A stretch of DNA of 64,000 bases, from assembly GCF_021130785.1 (NCBI RefSeq), contig NW_025776785.1:1-64000 (forward strand), read 5' to 3'. Shown here piece after piece: positions 9,591-19,241 of this stretch (the stretch's first letter is position 1; each line of letters begins with the position of its first letter). Under the pieces are notes generated by a model. It was not told where the DNA came from and ran no database searches. It saw nothing but the letters and a program-made list of their open reading frames with translations. The stretch is from Homalodisca vitripennis (Eukaryota > Arthropoda > Insecta > Hemiptera > Cicadellidae). The position numbers and the translations under genes were made by a program.

Positions 9591-10327
9591 ATGAAGCTGT
9601 TCAAGTTGACTTCAGAAAGCTCTCAATTATTTTTAAACTTGGAACATCCTATTCATTTAGAGGAAGAATCAAATTATTTCATCGGTTTAAGCGGTTTTTA
9701 TTCTGACAATTTTGTAATAAATATTAGTGAAATTTCTCCTTATTGTATAGGATTTAGTGAGAAGAACATAACAAAATATTATGGTTTAAACAAAGGATAT
9801 TATACCTTCGATCAAATAAAAAATTCCCTTAAAAATTATCTGAAAAACATTCAAACAATCAGATAAATCTTTAAACTTTGACGAAAACAAGTTTGAAATG
9901 CAAAAAAATTATCTCTCTAATAAAATTCAAATAAAATCACCAGTAAGAATAATGTTTTCAGCAATTATTGTAGATTTATTAGGGTTTGTTCAAGAAACTA
10001 TTGAGCCTAATCAGGTATATTTAGGAAATAAAACGCCAAAATTTAGACCGTTTGATGTAATTGAAGTACATTGTAATCTCGTTGAACCTAGTTTTGAAAA
10101 TCATACCGAACATTTACACAAAGAATCTGAAATTTTGTACACTTTTTTCCCAAATGTTGCTTATGAATCAAAAATCAGTGAAAAAACCGAATGAAATCGA
10201 TTATATTCCAATTAGAAAAAATATTAAAAGAATTCAAAAAATCGTTCTGACTATTCAAGACTCTGAAGGAAATCTATTAAATAATGAGAGTAAAACAACA
10301 ATATATTTAAGATTGAAAAAGGATTAA
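9591..10327 (+). pseudogene. Probable minor capsid (penton) protein, frameshifted
   Basis: About 245 residues in three frames. Starts MKLFKLTSESSQLFLNL, followed by NYFIGLSGFYSDNFVINI and the turn NKGYYTFDQIKN. Then IKSPVRIMFSAIIVDLLGF, VIEVHCNLVEPSF and finally DYIPIRKNIKRIQKIVLTIQ. This order (N-terminal strand, G.Y....I helix, LLGF, I.V.C..V, then a Y.P......I...I.D..G..L end) is that of the small beta-rich protein paired with the capsid in Polintons. Frame changes lie near 9857 and 10190. The role as penton follows from published work on Polinton capsid genes; it was not tested here. Confidence 0.65.
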
Positions 10328-10337
10328 AATGGACCCC

Positions 10338-10470
10338 AAAATATAAAAAAAAGCTTCGAAAACATACATTCTGAAGGTAGGGGTGATTCGCCCCCGCCTT
10401 CAAACTTTCAAAAAAAACACTGTTTTTTATCAATGAATCTGGACTTTATACTGAAATAAAAATTACTAGT
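10338..10470 (+). pseudogene. BRO-N fragment 1
   Basis: About 130 bases matching the later part of the BRO-N domain of the gene at 10805: KKSFENIHSEG and the following SNFQKK segment, then CTTTATACTGAAATAAAAATTACTAG. The 5' part is missing and the frame is broken. Confidence 0.65.
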
Positions 10471-10474
10471 TAAA

Positions 10475-10493
10475 TTTCTTTTCTATCTAAATG
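10475..10493 (+). promoter_or_regulatory. TAAATG start motif, BRO copy 2
   Basis: TTTCTTTTCTATCTAAATG directly before the BRO copy. It is identical to the motif at 10789-10807, so promoter and coding sequence were duplicated together. Confidence 0.55.
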
Positions 10494-10773
10494 GAATCAG
10501 TTGTAGACCTGCTCAATAATCAACTTAGATTTAAAAAACAAACATATCTTTACAATTGTTGACGAAAATAATGAATTTTGGTTTAAGGCGAAAGATGTTG
10601 CAGAGGTGTTAGAATATGAAAATACTAGACAAGCTATCATAAATAATATTGATAATGACGAGAAAATAGCCTTTAAATATATAAATTACAAGAGTCTATG
10701 CCATAGACCCTTTCAAAATCTTCATCCTGACACTATTTTCGTTAATGAATCTGGCCTTTATTCTCGAAAATAA
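10491..10773 (+). pseudogene. BRO-N fragment 2 (truncated)
   Basis: Starts like the gene at 10805 (MESVVDLLNNQLRF), suffers a one-base change in the A-run at about 10535, and goes on with the BRO-N core WFKAKDVAEVLEYENTRQAI. It ends at LYSRK-stop, where the intact copy continues. Divergence from copy 3 is clear in the KYKK/DNDE region, so this is an old or alternative BRO-N allele rather than a recent duplicate. Confidence 0.75.
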
Positions 10774-10788
10774 AAATTACTAGTTAAA

Positions 10789-10807
10789 TTTCTTTTCTAT
10801 CTAAATG
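10789..10807 (+). promoter_or_regulatory. TAAATG start motif, BRO copy 3
   Basis: TTTCTTTTCTATCTAAATG, same as at 10475-10493. Confidence 0.55.
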
Positions 10808-11618
10808 GAGTCAGTTGTAGACCTACTCAATAATCAACTTAGATTTGAAAACAAACATATCTTTACAATTGTCGATGATAATAATAAATTTTGGTTTAAA
10901 GCAAAAGATATTGCAGAAATATTGGAATTTAAAAATACGATGAAAGCGATTAGAGATCACGTTAAAGAAAAATATAAAAAAAGCTTCGATAACATAGATT
11001 CAGAAGGGGGGAACGAATCGTTCTTACCTTCAAACTTTCAAAAAAACACTATTTTTATTAATGAACCGGGCATATATTCTTTAATACTGAAATCTAAAAT
11101 GAAGATTGCAGAATTATTTCAAAATTGGGTTTTAGAAGAAGTTTTACCGAGTATTAGAAAATATGGCGAGTACAAACTTGAAAACGAAAATAAGCAGTTA
11201 AAAGATGAAATAAAACAGTTACAAATTTCAGGTCAAATGAAATCCTTGAAAATAGAGAATCAAGAATTGCGAATGGAATTAATGAAGAGAGATATGGTAT
11301 GTAAAGATTTTGATAAGAAAAAACACCATGTTTTTGTGTTAATTAAGAAGAATCACATGTGGGAATGGCCTTATTACGTTATCAGAGCTCAGAAAACGAG
11401 AAATACCAAACCGATTAAAACATCTAAAAATAAATTATCCTGAATTAGAGATTTTGTTCATTGATGACGAACCAAATTCTATCAATCTGTATAACCAAAT
11501 GAAAGAATCTTTGAATATTTTATACAACGGAAATCATTTTACTACAAATATGGCAGAATCTCGACTGATTTATAGAATATCTAAATTACACGATGAAAAT
11601 GTTTCTAAATTTTACTAA
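10805..11618 (+). pseudogene. bro: BRO-family protein (BRO-N plus C-terminal DUF3627-like domain), one frameshift
   Basis: The BRO-N domain (residues about 1-115) has FTIVDDNNKFWFKAKDIAEIL and INEPGIYSLILKSKMKIAE, then WVLEEVLPSIRKYGEY. A coiled-coil (about 120-170) leads to a C-terminal domain starting HHVFVLIKKNHMWEWPYYVIR. The frame is open for 212 codons. One extra A near 11390 moves the rest (INYPELEILFIDDEPNS to the stop at 11616-11618) into another frame. BRO proteins are DNA-binding factors of baculo-, asco-, entomopox- and iridoviruses. Their presence here points to gene exchange with large insect DNA viruses. Confidence 0.88.
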
Positions 11619-11619
11619 A

Positions 11620-11942
11620 AACTCTCGATTTATTATATTTTGTTTGTAAATGTTTAGCATAACTAGGTAACCATCGTAGAATTTTTTTTTCATATTCACA
11701 AGGCATTTCGATTTTTATAACTTTCGCTGAAAATGTTTTTAGCACAATCTTTGCAAAAAGCATCTTTTCTATCTTTACTATACTGCCAGTTATTAAATTC
11801 AGAAATATTTTTAATTTCTTTACAAAAGTAACACTTTTTCTCTTCTTAAGTTAAATTTGTTCATTTTATCATATAATTCCTTACAATAACAGTCTTTTCT
11901 ATTCTCTTCTTGACACTTTGTACATTTCTTTTGAGACTCCAT
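11620..11942 (-). pseudogene. Degenerate duplicate of the treble-clef zinc-finger gene
   Basis: Closely matches the neighbouring gene at 11976-12359: same start (MESQKKCTKCQE), same C-terminal TKYHKS-like end, same upstream TATATAAATGG motif. Internal deletions and frame changes remove most of the reading frame. It ends next to the BRO stop codon. Confidence 0.8.
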
Positions 11943-11958
11943 TTATATAGAAAAAATT
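11940..11958 (-). promoter_or_regulatory. TAAATG start motif, zinc-finger duplicate
   Basis: On the coding strand AATTTTTTCTATATAAATG, identical to the motif of the functional-looking copy at 12357-12375. Confidence 0.55.
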
Positions 11959-11975
11959 ATTACACGATGAAAATG

Positions 11976-12359
11976 TTAAACTCTCGACTTATGATATTTG
12001 GTTTGTAAATGTTTAGCATAACTAGGTAACCATTGAAGAGTTCTTCCACATTCGCAATGAGTCGGTTTATTTTGGCTTTCTCGGAAATTTCTTCTAGCAC
12101 AATCCTTACAAAAAGCTTGTTTTTTATCTTTACTATAATGCCAGTTGTGAAATTCTGAAATATTCTTAATTTCTTTACAAATACAACATTCTTTCTCTTC
12201 TAAAGTGAATTTTTCTATTTTTTCGTATAATTCTCTCTCATATTTACTACGGCAATCCTTACACATAGACCCTAATCCTTCTTTTTTATTCTTATTTTTA
12301 TAAAAAGCTTCAAAATCTTTAAATTCTTGACACTGTGTACATTTCTTTTGAGACTCCAT
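11976..12359 (-). CDS. Treble-clef zinc-finger protein, 127 residues
   Basis: An intact frame with two repeated units: CTQCQEFKDFEAFYKNKN...MCKDC and CCICKEIKNISEFHNWHY...FCKDC, each a C-x2-C...F...C-x2-C knuckle of the HNH/treble-clef sort. A third element follows, CECGRTLQWLPSYAKHLQTKYH, of C-x-C...H...H type. Such proteins occur in large DNA viruses and Polintons as putative DNA-binding or nuclease-derived factors. No HNH catalytic His-Asn-His is evident. One of the few uninterrupted genes in the element. Confidence 0.7.
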   Translation of the reverse strand: MESQKKCTQCQEFKDFEAFYKNKNKKEGLGSMCKDCRSKYERELYEKIEKFTLEEKECCICKEIKNISEFHNWHYSKDKKQAFCKDCARRNFRESQNKPTHCECGRTLQWLPSYAKHLQTKYHKSRV

Positions 12360-12375
12360 TTATATAGAAAAAATT
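12357..12375 (-). promoter_or_regulatory. TAAATG start motif, zinc-finger gene
   Basis: On the coding strand AATTTTTTCTATATAAATG, ending with the start codon. Confidence 0.55.
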
Positions 12376-13387
12376 ACAGTTTTGACTTCTTCAATTCATA
12401 TTCATAAAACTTTCCGGTTATTTCTTCATTATTTAAATCTTTTATACTATAAGTTACAGGATCTGTGTTATTAATTTGATAAATCACAAAGATTTCTCTT
12501 GACCAATTGTTCTTATATTTGTTCGAAAATGTTTGTTTTTTACTAACAATTCTTACATGATCATTGACTTTAAATTTAGTTTTCGTGTGAATTTCTGGTG
12601 GAACATACTTAAAAACCGACTCTAATAACTCTTTTTCTGCATCCTTATCTACGTCTTTCGGTTTCATTTTGATTGTGCTGTGAACTGTATCGTTATAATT
12701 GTTTACGATTTTTTGAAGAATATCGATCCATTTAAAGTTTTTATTAATCTCAAAAATTACTTTCATTCTCTCATTTTGAGTTCTGTTATATCTCTCTACA
12801 ATACTTGATTTCTCTTCGTTTTCAGTATGATAAATCTTAATGTTGTATTTCCTCAAAACATCGTTAAATTCTTTATTTTTAAACTCTAAACCCTTATCTG
12901 TATGAAGTAGATTTGGCGGTTTGTGATTGATCTTTATCGCGTCTTTTACTATATCTTCGAAAGCTTTTGAAATATCCTTGCCGTTTTTTCTTTTGATAGC
13001 TCTTGACCAAGCATATTTTGAGAAAGTATCAATAACATTTAACATATACTTAAATCCATCATTTTGATCTGAATAGTTTAGACATTATAACTAAATCTGC
13101 TGCCCATAAATCGTCAATTCCTAATGTTATAATTTTTCTCTTTTTAAACTTTTTTTTCGTACTGGTGCATGAATTTCTCGAGCTTCAATCTCTATCTCAT
13201 CTTTAGTCTTCAATTCTTGCTTAATAGGTTTTGGATTTGGATTCTTTATAAACTTACTCTTATTTGTCTTACATTTTGAACATTTTGCTGCAATTCTATA
13301 CAATCCGTTTTGAGTTTGAACAATCTTAGAATCTATATTTTTCGTTTTCTTTTTACACTTGTGACACTGAATTAAATCATATTCCAT
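12374..13387 (-). pseudogene. Polinton integrase with N-terminal zinc ribbon (frameshifted)
   Basis: The N-terminus (13387-13127) has CHKCKKKTKNID...AAKCSKCKTNKSKFI, followed by a linker with EIHAPVRKK. Past a frame change near 13140 the sequence reads DDLWAADLVIM, containing the first catalytic Asp. After a second break near 13070 the core continues (13045-12374) with LNVIDTFSKYAWSRAIK, LHTDKGLEFKNKEF (second Asp) and SSIVERYNRTQNERMK (Glu). The C-terminus has an SH3/chromo-like domain (FKVNDHVRIVSKKQTF...WSREIFVIYQI). The DDE core is the retrovirus-like integrase that makes the 6-bp duplication seen at the element's ends. Confidence 0.9.
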
Positions 13388-16300
13388 TTATATATCAAAG
13401 TTTCCAACTTTGTTTAACTCTTCTAAAATATCTGTTTTAATCTCGCCTTTATATCCATACGGTACTGTATCGATCTTATTTTCTAGGACAATTCTCTTAT
13501 CATCTTTAGCGTTCAGTGCCAGCTTGTTTATGGTAACAGTGTACAACTCATGTTTATAACTTTTGATGACTGTCATCTCCCTAAATTCTTCTTTATCTTC
13601 GAACAAACATCTCTTCAAGTTTTCGATATTTATTGTTTTATTTACAACGCTTCTCTTAATTCCTTTACACCTAACTGGGTTTTTATCTAGATATTTGTAC
13701 AAGTACATCTTAGACCTTAAACCACAAAATTCTTCTAAAACTTCGCTATTTAACTCATCTTTGAATTTCCCTATTACCTTCTTATTTTTAGTAGTGAAAC
13801 ATTCATGATCTTTTGGATAATCACTTGTATCAAAGTCATCTATATTTTCTTTAATAATTTTTAAAAGGATCTCGTTTCAATTCTAGAAAATAACTGTCTG
13901 TATCCATGTAACACAGATTCAAATCTGGATCAAACTTCTTTAATTTGTTGTAATAAAACTCGTACATTAGCAATTTTGAGAGGTCGAGAACTGAAAATCC
14001 TATGTAAATCGGTTTGTTAAATTTAACCTTTTGTTTGTACATGTGACTCGCTATACAGTTGTCGTCAAAGATGTTAAAGCATTTGAAATTTGTTTTCTTA
14101 GCTTGTTTCATTGAAAATTCTTCATTTCCAAGCTTAATATCACATCTGTTTCTCACATTTTCCATAGATTTTCCAAAAACTGAGTTGTTCATCAGCTTAT
14201 AAAAGTCCTTTTCAAAGTCGCTTGTAGCTTTGGTTCTCATGTTTGTGTTAAAATCAATGTATTCTTTCATAAAAGGCTTCTGATCGAATGCAATAACTCT
14301 ATTCACATGTTTCAAAATCATACCTTGTTCCAAATAGAACTTCAAATTTCTCGAATGAACAACGTATTCAGTTTTATCCAGTAGAGTTGTGCAAAGTTTG
14401 TTTTTATAATGTTTGGGAGCAAGAGGTAAATCCTTGTGATGTTCGTGTAAATTTGTTGGATATCCAAGATCAACTTCGAGAATATAGCCATAATCTTCGT
14501 CGCCAGTGAGTTCCAAAATTGTTTCTTTCCATTCTGCAGTTGTGTAAGTTTTTTGGATCCATCCACTTGATATCACTAAACGGCAGTTTTTGCATTAGGC
14601 CATACCCATAAAGGTTATTAGCATCAACGTATAACAAATAGTTTTCGGGCTTTGTCTTATCGAAATCTTTCAAATATTTGTTATTTGCTTTAACATATCG
14701 CTTAATACACTGAGAAATGCCCCTGCGAATGCCTTTTTCAATCATCAAATACATATTATAATCGTTAATTAGCTGAAGCTCAATTTTCGTTAATTTTAAC
14801 ATTGCGTCCCATGCGAGACTGGGAGCTGTTAGATAGTGTGCCGGATCGAGTTTATAACAATTAAGGCAAATGTTTCTGAAATTTTCGAATATATCAGCAA
14901 GCAATAAAACATCTTGGATATTGTACAAATCAGAGTAATTTCCAAGATTTTTCTCTTTTAATTTGTTCCAAACGCTCATGTAGTGTTGATAATCTTTCTC
15001 AGATATGCTCTCGTCTGTCAAAAGTGAATAGAAATCTTGAATTCTCAATTCTTCTGTGTAATCAAGTTTTTCAATACTGTCGATAAATTCATAGGGAAAT
15101 ATTCCTTTTCCAGATAGAATTTTAAAAATCTCGTCGTCGTCATTTGGCTGTCTTTCTATTATCTCATTCAGTCCATCTTGTATAAAATGATTTGTATGTT
15201 TGAAGTCTTCTCTCTTTAGATTTTTAGCTAACTTTTCTATAGACGAGGCCATGAATCTGAACGTGTCTACAAACGAAAACTTGATGAATTTTCTTGGCTT
15301 ATCACCTTCGAATTCATAGCCATATCCAGAATTTACAGAATAATTTATATATTTTTCATCGGTGTTTGCAATCAAATCAACATTTTCCATATTGTTTAGC
15401 CAATTCTTTTATGTACAAATGAGTATCGTAATTTGACATATTGTGGCAGAAAACGGGAATATTCTGAGGAAATTTCAAATTTAGATTGCAACATGCATGA
15501 GCTGCGCCTCGAAACTTGCCGGTTAAATGACAATGATCTCTCACTTTATTATAACTCTTATCTTTCCAACTATCAGGAGTAAAACCATACTGAATTGACC
15601 CAACATCATAAGCAGACCATTCACAGATATGACAAACGTTTGAATTTTGATACGAAATTTCTTCTTCTTCTGTCAATTTCATAGGTTTCATGTTCTTAGA
15701 ATTATATTTTTTCGCTATGTATTTCGATAATTTATTGAGTTCTTCAAACAATTTTGTCGGGACGTTTTTCAAATCTTCTTCATTTTTGGCACGATAACAT
15801 ATCGGTTTGTACATGCGATTGGTCACATTCGACACTAAATATAGAGTAAAACCATAAGGAATGTGCCTCTGAATCTTGGTTGTAGTCGATCTTTGTGGAT
15901 TGTTCTTGCATGTCGGAATTTTTTCTAATATGCTCTCAAAGTCCATATAAATTACGTACGGATGGTTAAATTTCTTTTGATAATTAGTAAATTTAGTTGT
16001 TTGACCTGGAAATGGCATAATTGGCTTACAAACTTCATGATTTTTACAAATTTCTAAGTGATCTGTTAAATCTCCAGATTTGTAAAAATGGCTTAAACAT
16101 CTTCTACACAAAAATTTTCTTTCTTTATGTTTAGACAACTGCGAAGAAACAAGCTTATTTAAATCGGTTATCAAAACATAATGAGATTTATCATCTTGTT
16201 TAACATACAATAAATCAATGTTTGTTTCAGCGTCATATTTTTCAGAAATTTGTAACGGAACAATGTTAATATTTTCATCAAAACTGTAGACATTGATAGA

Positions 16301-17325
16301 CATTGTTGGATACTTATACTTGGAATTGTAGCTTCGTTTTTCAAATATTTGTATATCTTTCAGAGACATTGGATACTCAAAACCTGAAAATATTTCGTCA
16401 TTCACAAATTTTTCGTATTGCTTTACACGTTCACAGTCTCTTTCTGGTTTTTCAATAGCACATCTTATTGAGTAAATAAAGCAAAAATCATCTCTATTTT
16501 TTATATTTATACAAGCTTTTTTATCTTTGATATTCTTTGGTGAATCGATGTATGATCCTGCATTCATCATTTCGTGTTTGTTAAGGCTCAAAACTAGTTG
16601 TTTACAACTTTTAAATGTCCATCCGGAACCTTTATTTGGATTATTCGTTTGTTCTCGATGTGTTAATTTATTAAATTGCTTAGTAATAAAGTCGTTTACG
16701 TCAAAGATTTCGTCTGCTTTGATAGTAAAATACATTAGACATGTTTGCGGTTCACCATTCACTAAAGTTCGTTCGTATTCACATTCCAAAGAGAGATAGC
16801 CCTTCATATTTTTTAACATTTTCTTGAAATTTCTCGATTAAACTTTTAATTTCTGACCGCATAATTGAAAGATATTTGTAAATTGACATGGAATTGTCGT
16901 TCAAGTTTGTTAAAATGTATTGCTTGAAAAGACCGTGTATTGAGGATAAAACTTCTACATCAATGATATTTTCGGATTTTACTTTACGAGTTTTATCAAT
17001 TTCTTCGATCATTTCAGACTTGGTTTTATCGTTAGTACCGATAGCCAACTTTTCAGCTATTGAATGAAGTTTTTTCATCATTAAATAGGTCGAGATTTTT
17101 CTTTTCAACTTTGAAATTTCTCTTTAATTCACGTAATTTCTCAATATTAAACATGTTTTCGTGATCTGCAATTTTATTTTCTCTAGCCCACTGTCTTAAA
17201 TAATTTAGTTCATTATTGTAAATTTGCTTGTTTTTTTCATGACTTTTAGAATTATAATGGCGATCATAGTTTTTTCTTAAAATTTCTATTTTGCAGAACG
17301 GACATGATATTTTATCGCGCTCCAT
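13388..17325 (-). pseudogene. Protein-primed family B DNA polymerase (frameshifted)
   Basis: About 1310 codons in several frames. The start at 17325 (TATCTAAATGG motif) encodes a C2H2 finger, CPFCKIEILRKNYDRHYNSKSH. The N-terminal domain has NPNKGSGWTFKSCKQL and KKACINIKNRDDFCF, typical of Polinton polymerases. Exonuclease motifs: MDFES (about 15932-15946), CHNMSNYDTH (about 15415-15445) and YNIQDVLLLAD (about 14890). Polymerase motifs: A, YVDANNLYGYGL (about 14600-14630); B, KLMNNSVFGKS (about 14165-14200); C, CYMDTDSYF (about 13890). A thumb-like end, KRIVLENKIDTVPYGY, closes it. All catalytic residues are present, but frame changes near 17070, 16800, 15385, 14535 and 13850 break the frame. 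It replicates the element using a protein primer in relatives. Confidence 0.95.
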
Positions 17326-17340
17326 TTAGATAGAAAAATT
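17323..17340 (-). promoter_or_regulatory. TAAATG start motif, polymerase gene
   Basis: On the coding strand AAATTTTTCTATCTAAATG, ending in the start codon. Confidence 0.55.
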
Positions 17341-17983
17341 TATTTAACTAAATGGTGCTTGTAAACCAACGATTGCGCCTCTCACGGCGTGATATCACTA
17401 CGGATATGACGCAGGCGAAGCGATTATCGTGATGGTCGGTCTGTAGTAGCACACCTCGACTGTCATTGATACACACAGCGCAATCTTTCGGAACTAAAAT
17501 GTCGGTAATGCAGATTTGCTTTTAAGAATAAAAATTGTGTTCCCGTTTACTATTATAACATTTTCTTTTTCAAAATGTTAGATAATTTTACCTATTTTAA
17601 ATATGCGTACATTTTGTTACTTGTAATTTTCAAATTATATTTTAAATTAATTTCTTAAATTTTTACTTCTCGATGGGCTGTTGTATTGTGTTGCTGAGTA
17701 TATATGTCCGCGAATTCGGTTTGGTCGGTTAGGAAGTTTACTTCTGAACTGTTTCAATGCGAGTGGCCATAGCGGAGAAACACCAAGTTCAGAAGTATTC
17801 AGATCGTATTCCGGAACCATTTCTCTATCCGTATCTCGCTCTTCTCTCTATCTCTAGCCTGAATATAGATCCTAGCCTATAAACGGCAGAAGTGATCGTG
17901 TCATAGGCATAAAAAGAGAGGGAGAGAGAAAGAGACAGAGGGAGGAGAAAAGGTCGACCGAGAAATGGTTTTGCACTTTTTGA
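17341..17983. other. Non-coding region between polymerase gene and right TIR, with inverted repeats
   Basis: About 640 bases without a plausible gene and with a higher G+C content than the rest of the element in its outer parts. An 11-bp perfect inverted repeat (ACTTCTGAACT at 17740-17750; AGTTCAGAAGT at 17786-17796) and a second one (AACCATTTCTC at about 17815-17825; GAGAAATGGTT at about 17960-17970) are visible. Between the arms of the second pair lie a pyrimidine-rich stretch (CTCTTCTCTCTATCTC) and a purine-rich stretch (GAGAGGGAGAGAGAAAGAG). It could be a regulatory or packaging region, or a small unrelated insertion; the sequence does not decide. Confidence 0.5.
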
Positions 17984-17988
17984 CTTTA

Positions 17989-18007
17989 AATTTTTTCTAT
18001 TTAAATG
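17989..18007 (+). promoter_or_regulatory. TAAATG start motif, right OB-like gene
   Basis: AATTTTTTCTATTTAAATG, ending in the start codon. Part of the TIR and therefore also present at 2743-2762. Confidence 0.6.
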
Positions 18008-18310
18008 GAGTTCTTGAAAGAGTTAAATGATATTGGAGAATGTAAGTTTAAAGAGTATAAGAAGTTAAATGAATTGGAAGAAAGGAAGAAACATAGAATC
18101 TTGAATTTGGAGAAAATGAAAGATAAATTCGGGTTTACAATAATTGCCGAGTTGGAAGATTGTAAAGTACACTTGCCGAACAGATTTTTGACTGTTTTGG
18201 ATGAAAAAAAGATTAAAGAATTAAACAAAAATGAAAAATTACACTTGATTGTTACTGGAAAGAAGACTATAAAAGATAAAGAAATTATAACAATTAACTT
18301 TGTAGAATAA
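18005..18310 (+). CDS. Small TIR protein, possible OB-fold nucleic-acid binder, right copy (intact)
   Basis: An uninterrupted 101-residue frame: MEFLKELNDIGECKFKEY, a charged helix, FGFTIIAELEDCKVHLPNRF, then NEKLHLIVTGKKTIKDK and a final strand ITINFVE. The strand order (G...I..L...LP.RF....L.V.G.K.......I.F) recalls small arthropod Polinton proteins and would suit an OB-fold single-strand binding protein. That role is inferred. Compared with the left copy it lacks the extra A and differs at three residues (Y/C, L/P, L/F). Confidence 0.65.
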   Translation: MEFLKELNDIGECKFKEYKKLNELEERKKHRILNLEKMKDKFGFTIIAELEDCKVHLPNRFLTVLDEKKIKELNKNEKLHLIVTGKKTIKDKEIITINFVE

Positions 18311-18320
18311 AGTCTTAACT

Positions 18321-18877
18321 CTAAAACTTGCAGTCCCTCCCCACGTCATAGTACTGTTTTGATAACCATAGTTGGTGTCTTTCTTCATAGGAATCACATG
18401 GAATATTATCTACAGTAATACCTTTTGTTTTCACACAAAATGTGGCTATATTCTATAAGAAAAATTCTATAATGCTCTTTAATGAATTGTGTTGATAAAT
18501 CTTGATACTCACAAAAATTCCTAAGAAATTCATCAATTAAGTCTTGATTATCTTGAAAGAACGTATAATATGGGAAAAATGTCATAAAAAAAACGATGAA
18601 AACTCTCTGTTTGTTTATTTTTTACTTTCTTTTCAATATCTTTCGTAATTATATTAAATATGTAATCCCTTACTTTTTTAGTTTTTTGCCGATAGTAAAA
18701 CACTCCATTAGACGTTTTTTCTGCAAAAGACTTTACAAGTTCTTTGAATTCTGTATCATTTAAGGAAAGTATCAACTGTTCTTTAAAATGTTTTGGTAAT
18801 TCGTTGAACTCGTTAAAATTGTCTTTCTTTGTAAGTTTTTGAAATGCTAGAAACTGAAGAGAGCTTGGTGAGTTCAT
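18321..18877 (-). pseudogene. TIR-encoded protein of unknown function, right copy (frameshifted)
   Basis: Starts MNSPSSLQFLAFQKLTKK and stays open for 109 codons, through KVRDYIFNIITKDIEKKV, to an A8 run at 18586-18593 where the left copy has seven. A further difference near 18430 (an extra A relative to the left copy) shifts the end. The upstream half is better preserved here than in the left TIR. Confidence 0.6.
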
Positions 18878-19241
18878 GTTGTTTATTTAGTAGAAAAGTT
18901 TTTTATTAAAGTACAGTATGTTTTTAGTAAAAATGTTTTAAATTGATTAAATTTTATTAAGATAAATCCTTTATTCGTAGCAGATTTGACAACATTTTAC
19001 AAAGCACAGCTTAAGAAAGTAGAAGCAAACAGCTGTAGATTTGGTTAATTTTTCATTCCACAGAGTAGATAGTAATGTACCGATCGCTTTTGGAGACGAA
19101 CGACTGTAGATTCGGTTAATTTTTTCATTGAGATTTGCTGTGTTATTTCTCAGCTTCCTTTATGGTACATTGAACAGTATTTTACATTGCTTTTTCGGTT
19201 GGCTCCGAAAGTGCGCCAGGAACCCCATATTACTATCTACT

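Larger units (their letters stand above)
1509..19241 (-). mobile_element. Complete Maverick/Polinton element, 17,733 bp
   Basis: Bounded by 1258-bp terminal inverted repeats that open with AGTAGATAGTAATATGGGG, and flanked by a perfect TATATG duplication. The cargo is the full Polinton core (protein-primed PolB, integrase, ATPase, adenain-like protease, major capsid protein, probable penton) plus phospholipase A2, BRO, coiled-coil and zinc-finger genes. Most genes lie on the minus strand; the penton, the BRO copies and one small gene lie on the plus strand. Nearly every gene has one or more 1-2 bp indels, so this copy cannot make the whole protein set as read. The TIR pair differs by several substitutions and homopolymer indels, so it is not an extremely recent insertion unless some differences are assembly errors. 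Confidence 0.97.
17984..19241 (-). repeat. Right terminal inverted repeat of the Polinton
   Basis: Reverse complement of 1509-2766. Ends ...CCCCATATTACTATCTACT. The convergent gene pair is repeated here with different indels. Confidence 0.95.

Noticed and set aside
1509..19241. Contaminating free virus sequence
   Set aside because: The TATATG duplication and the integrase point to a chromosomal insertion.
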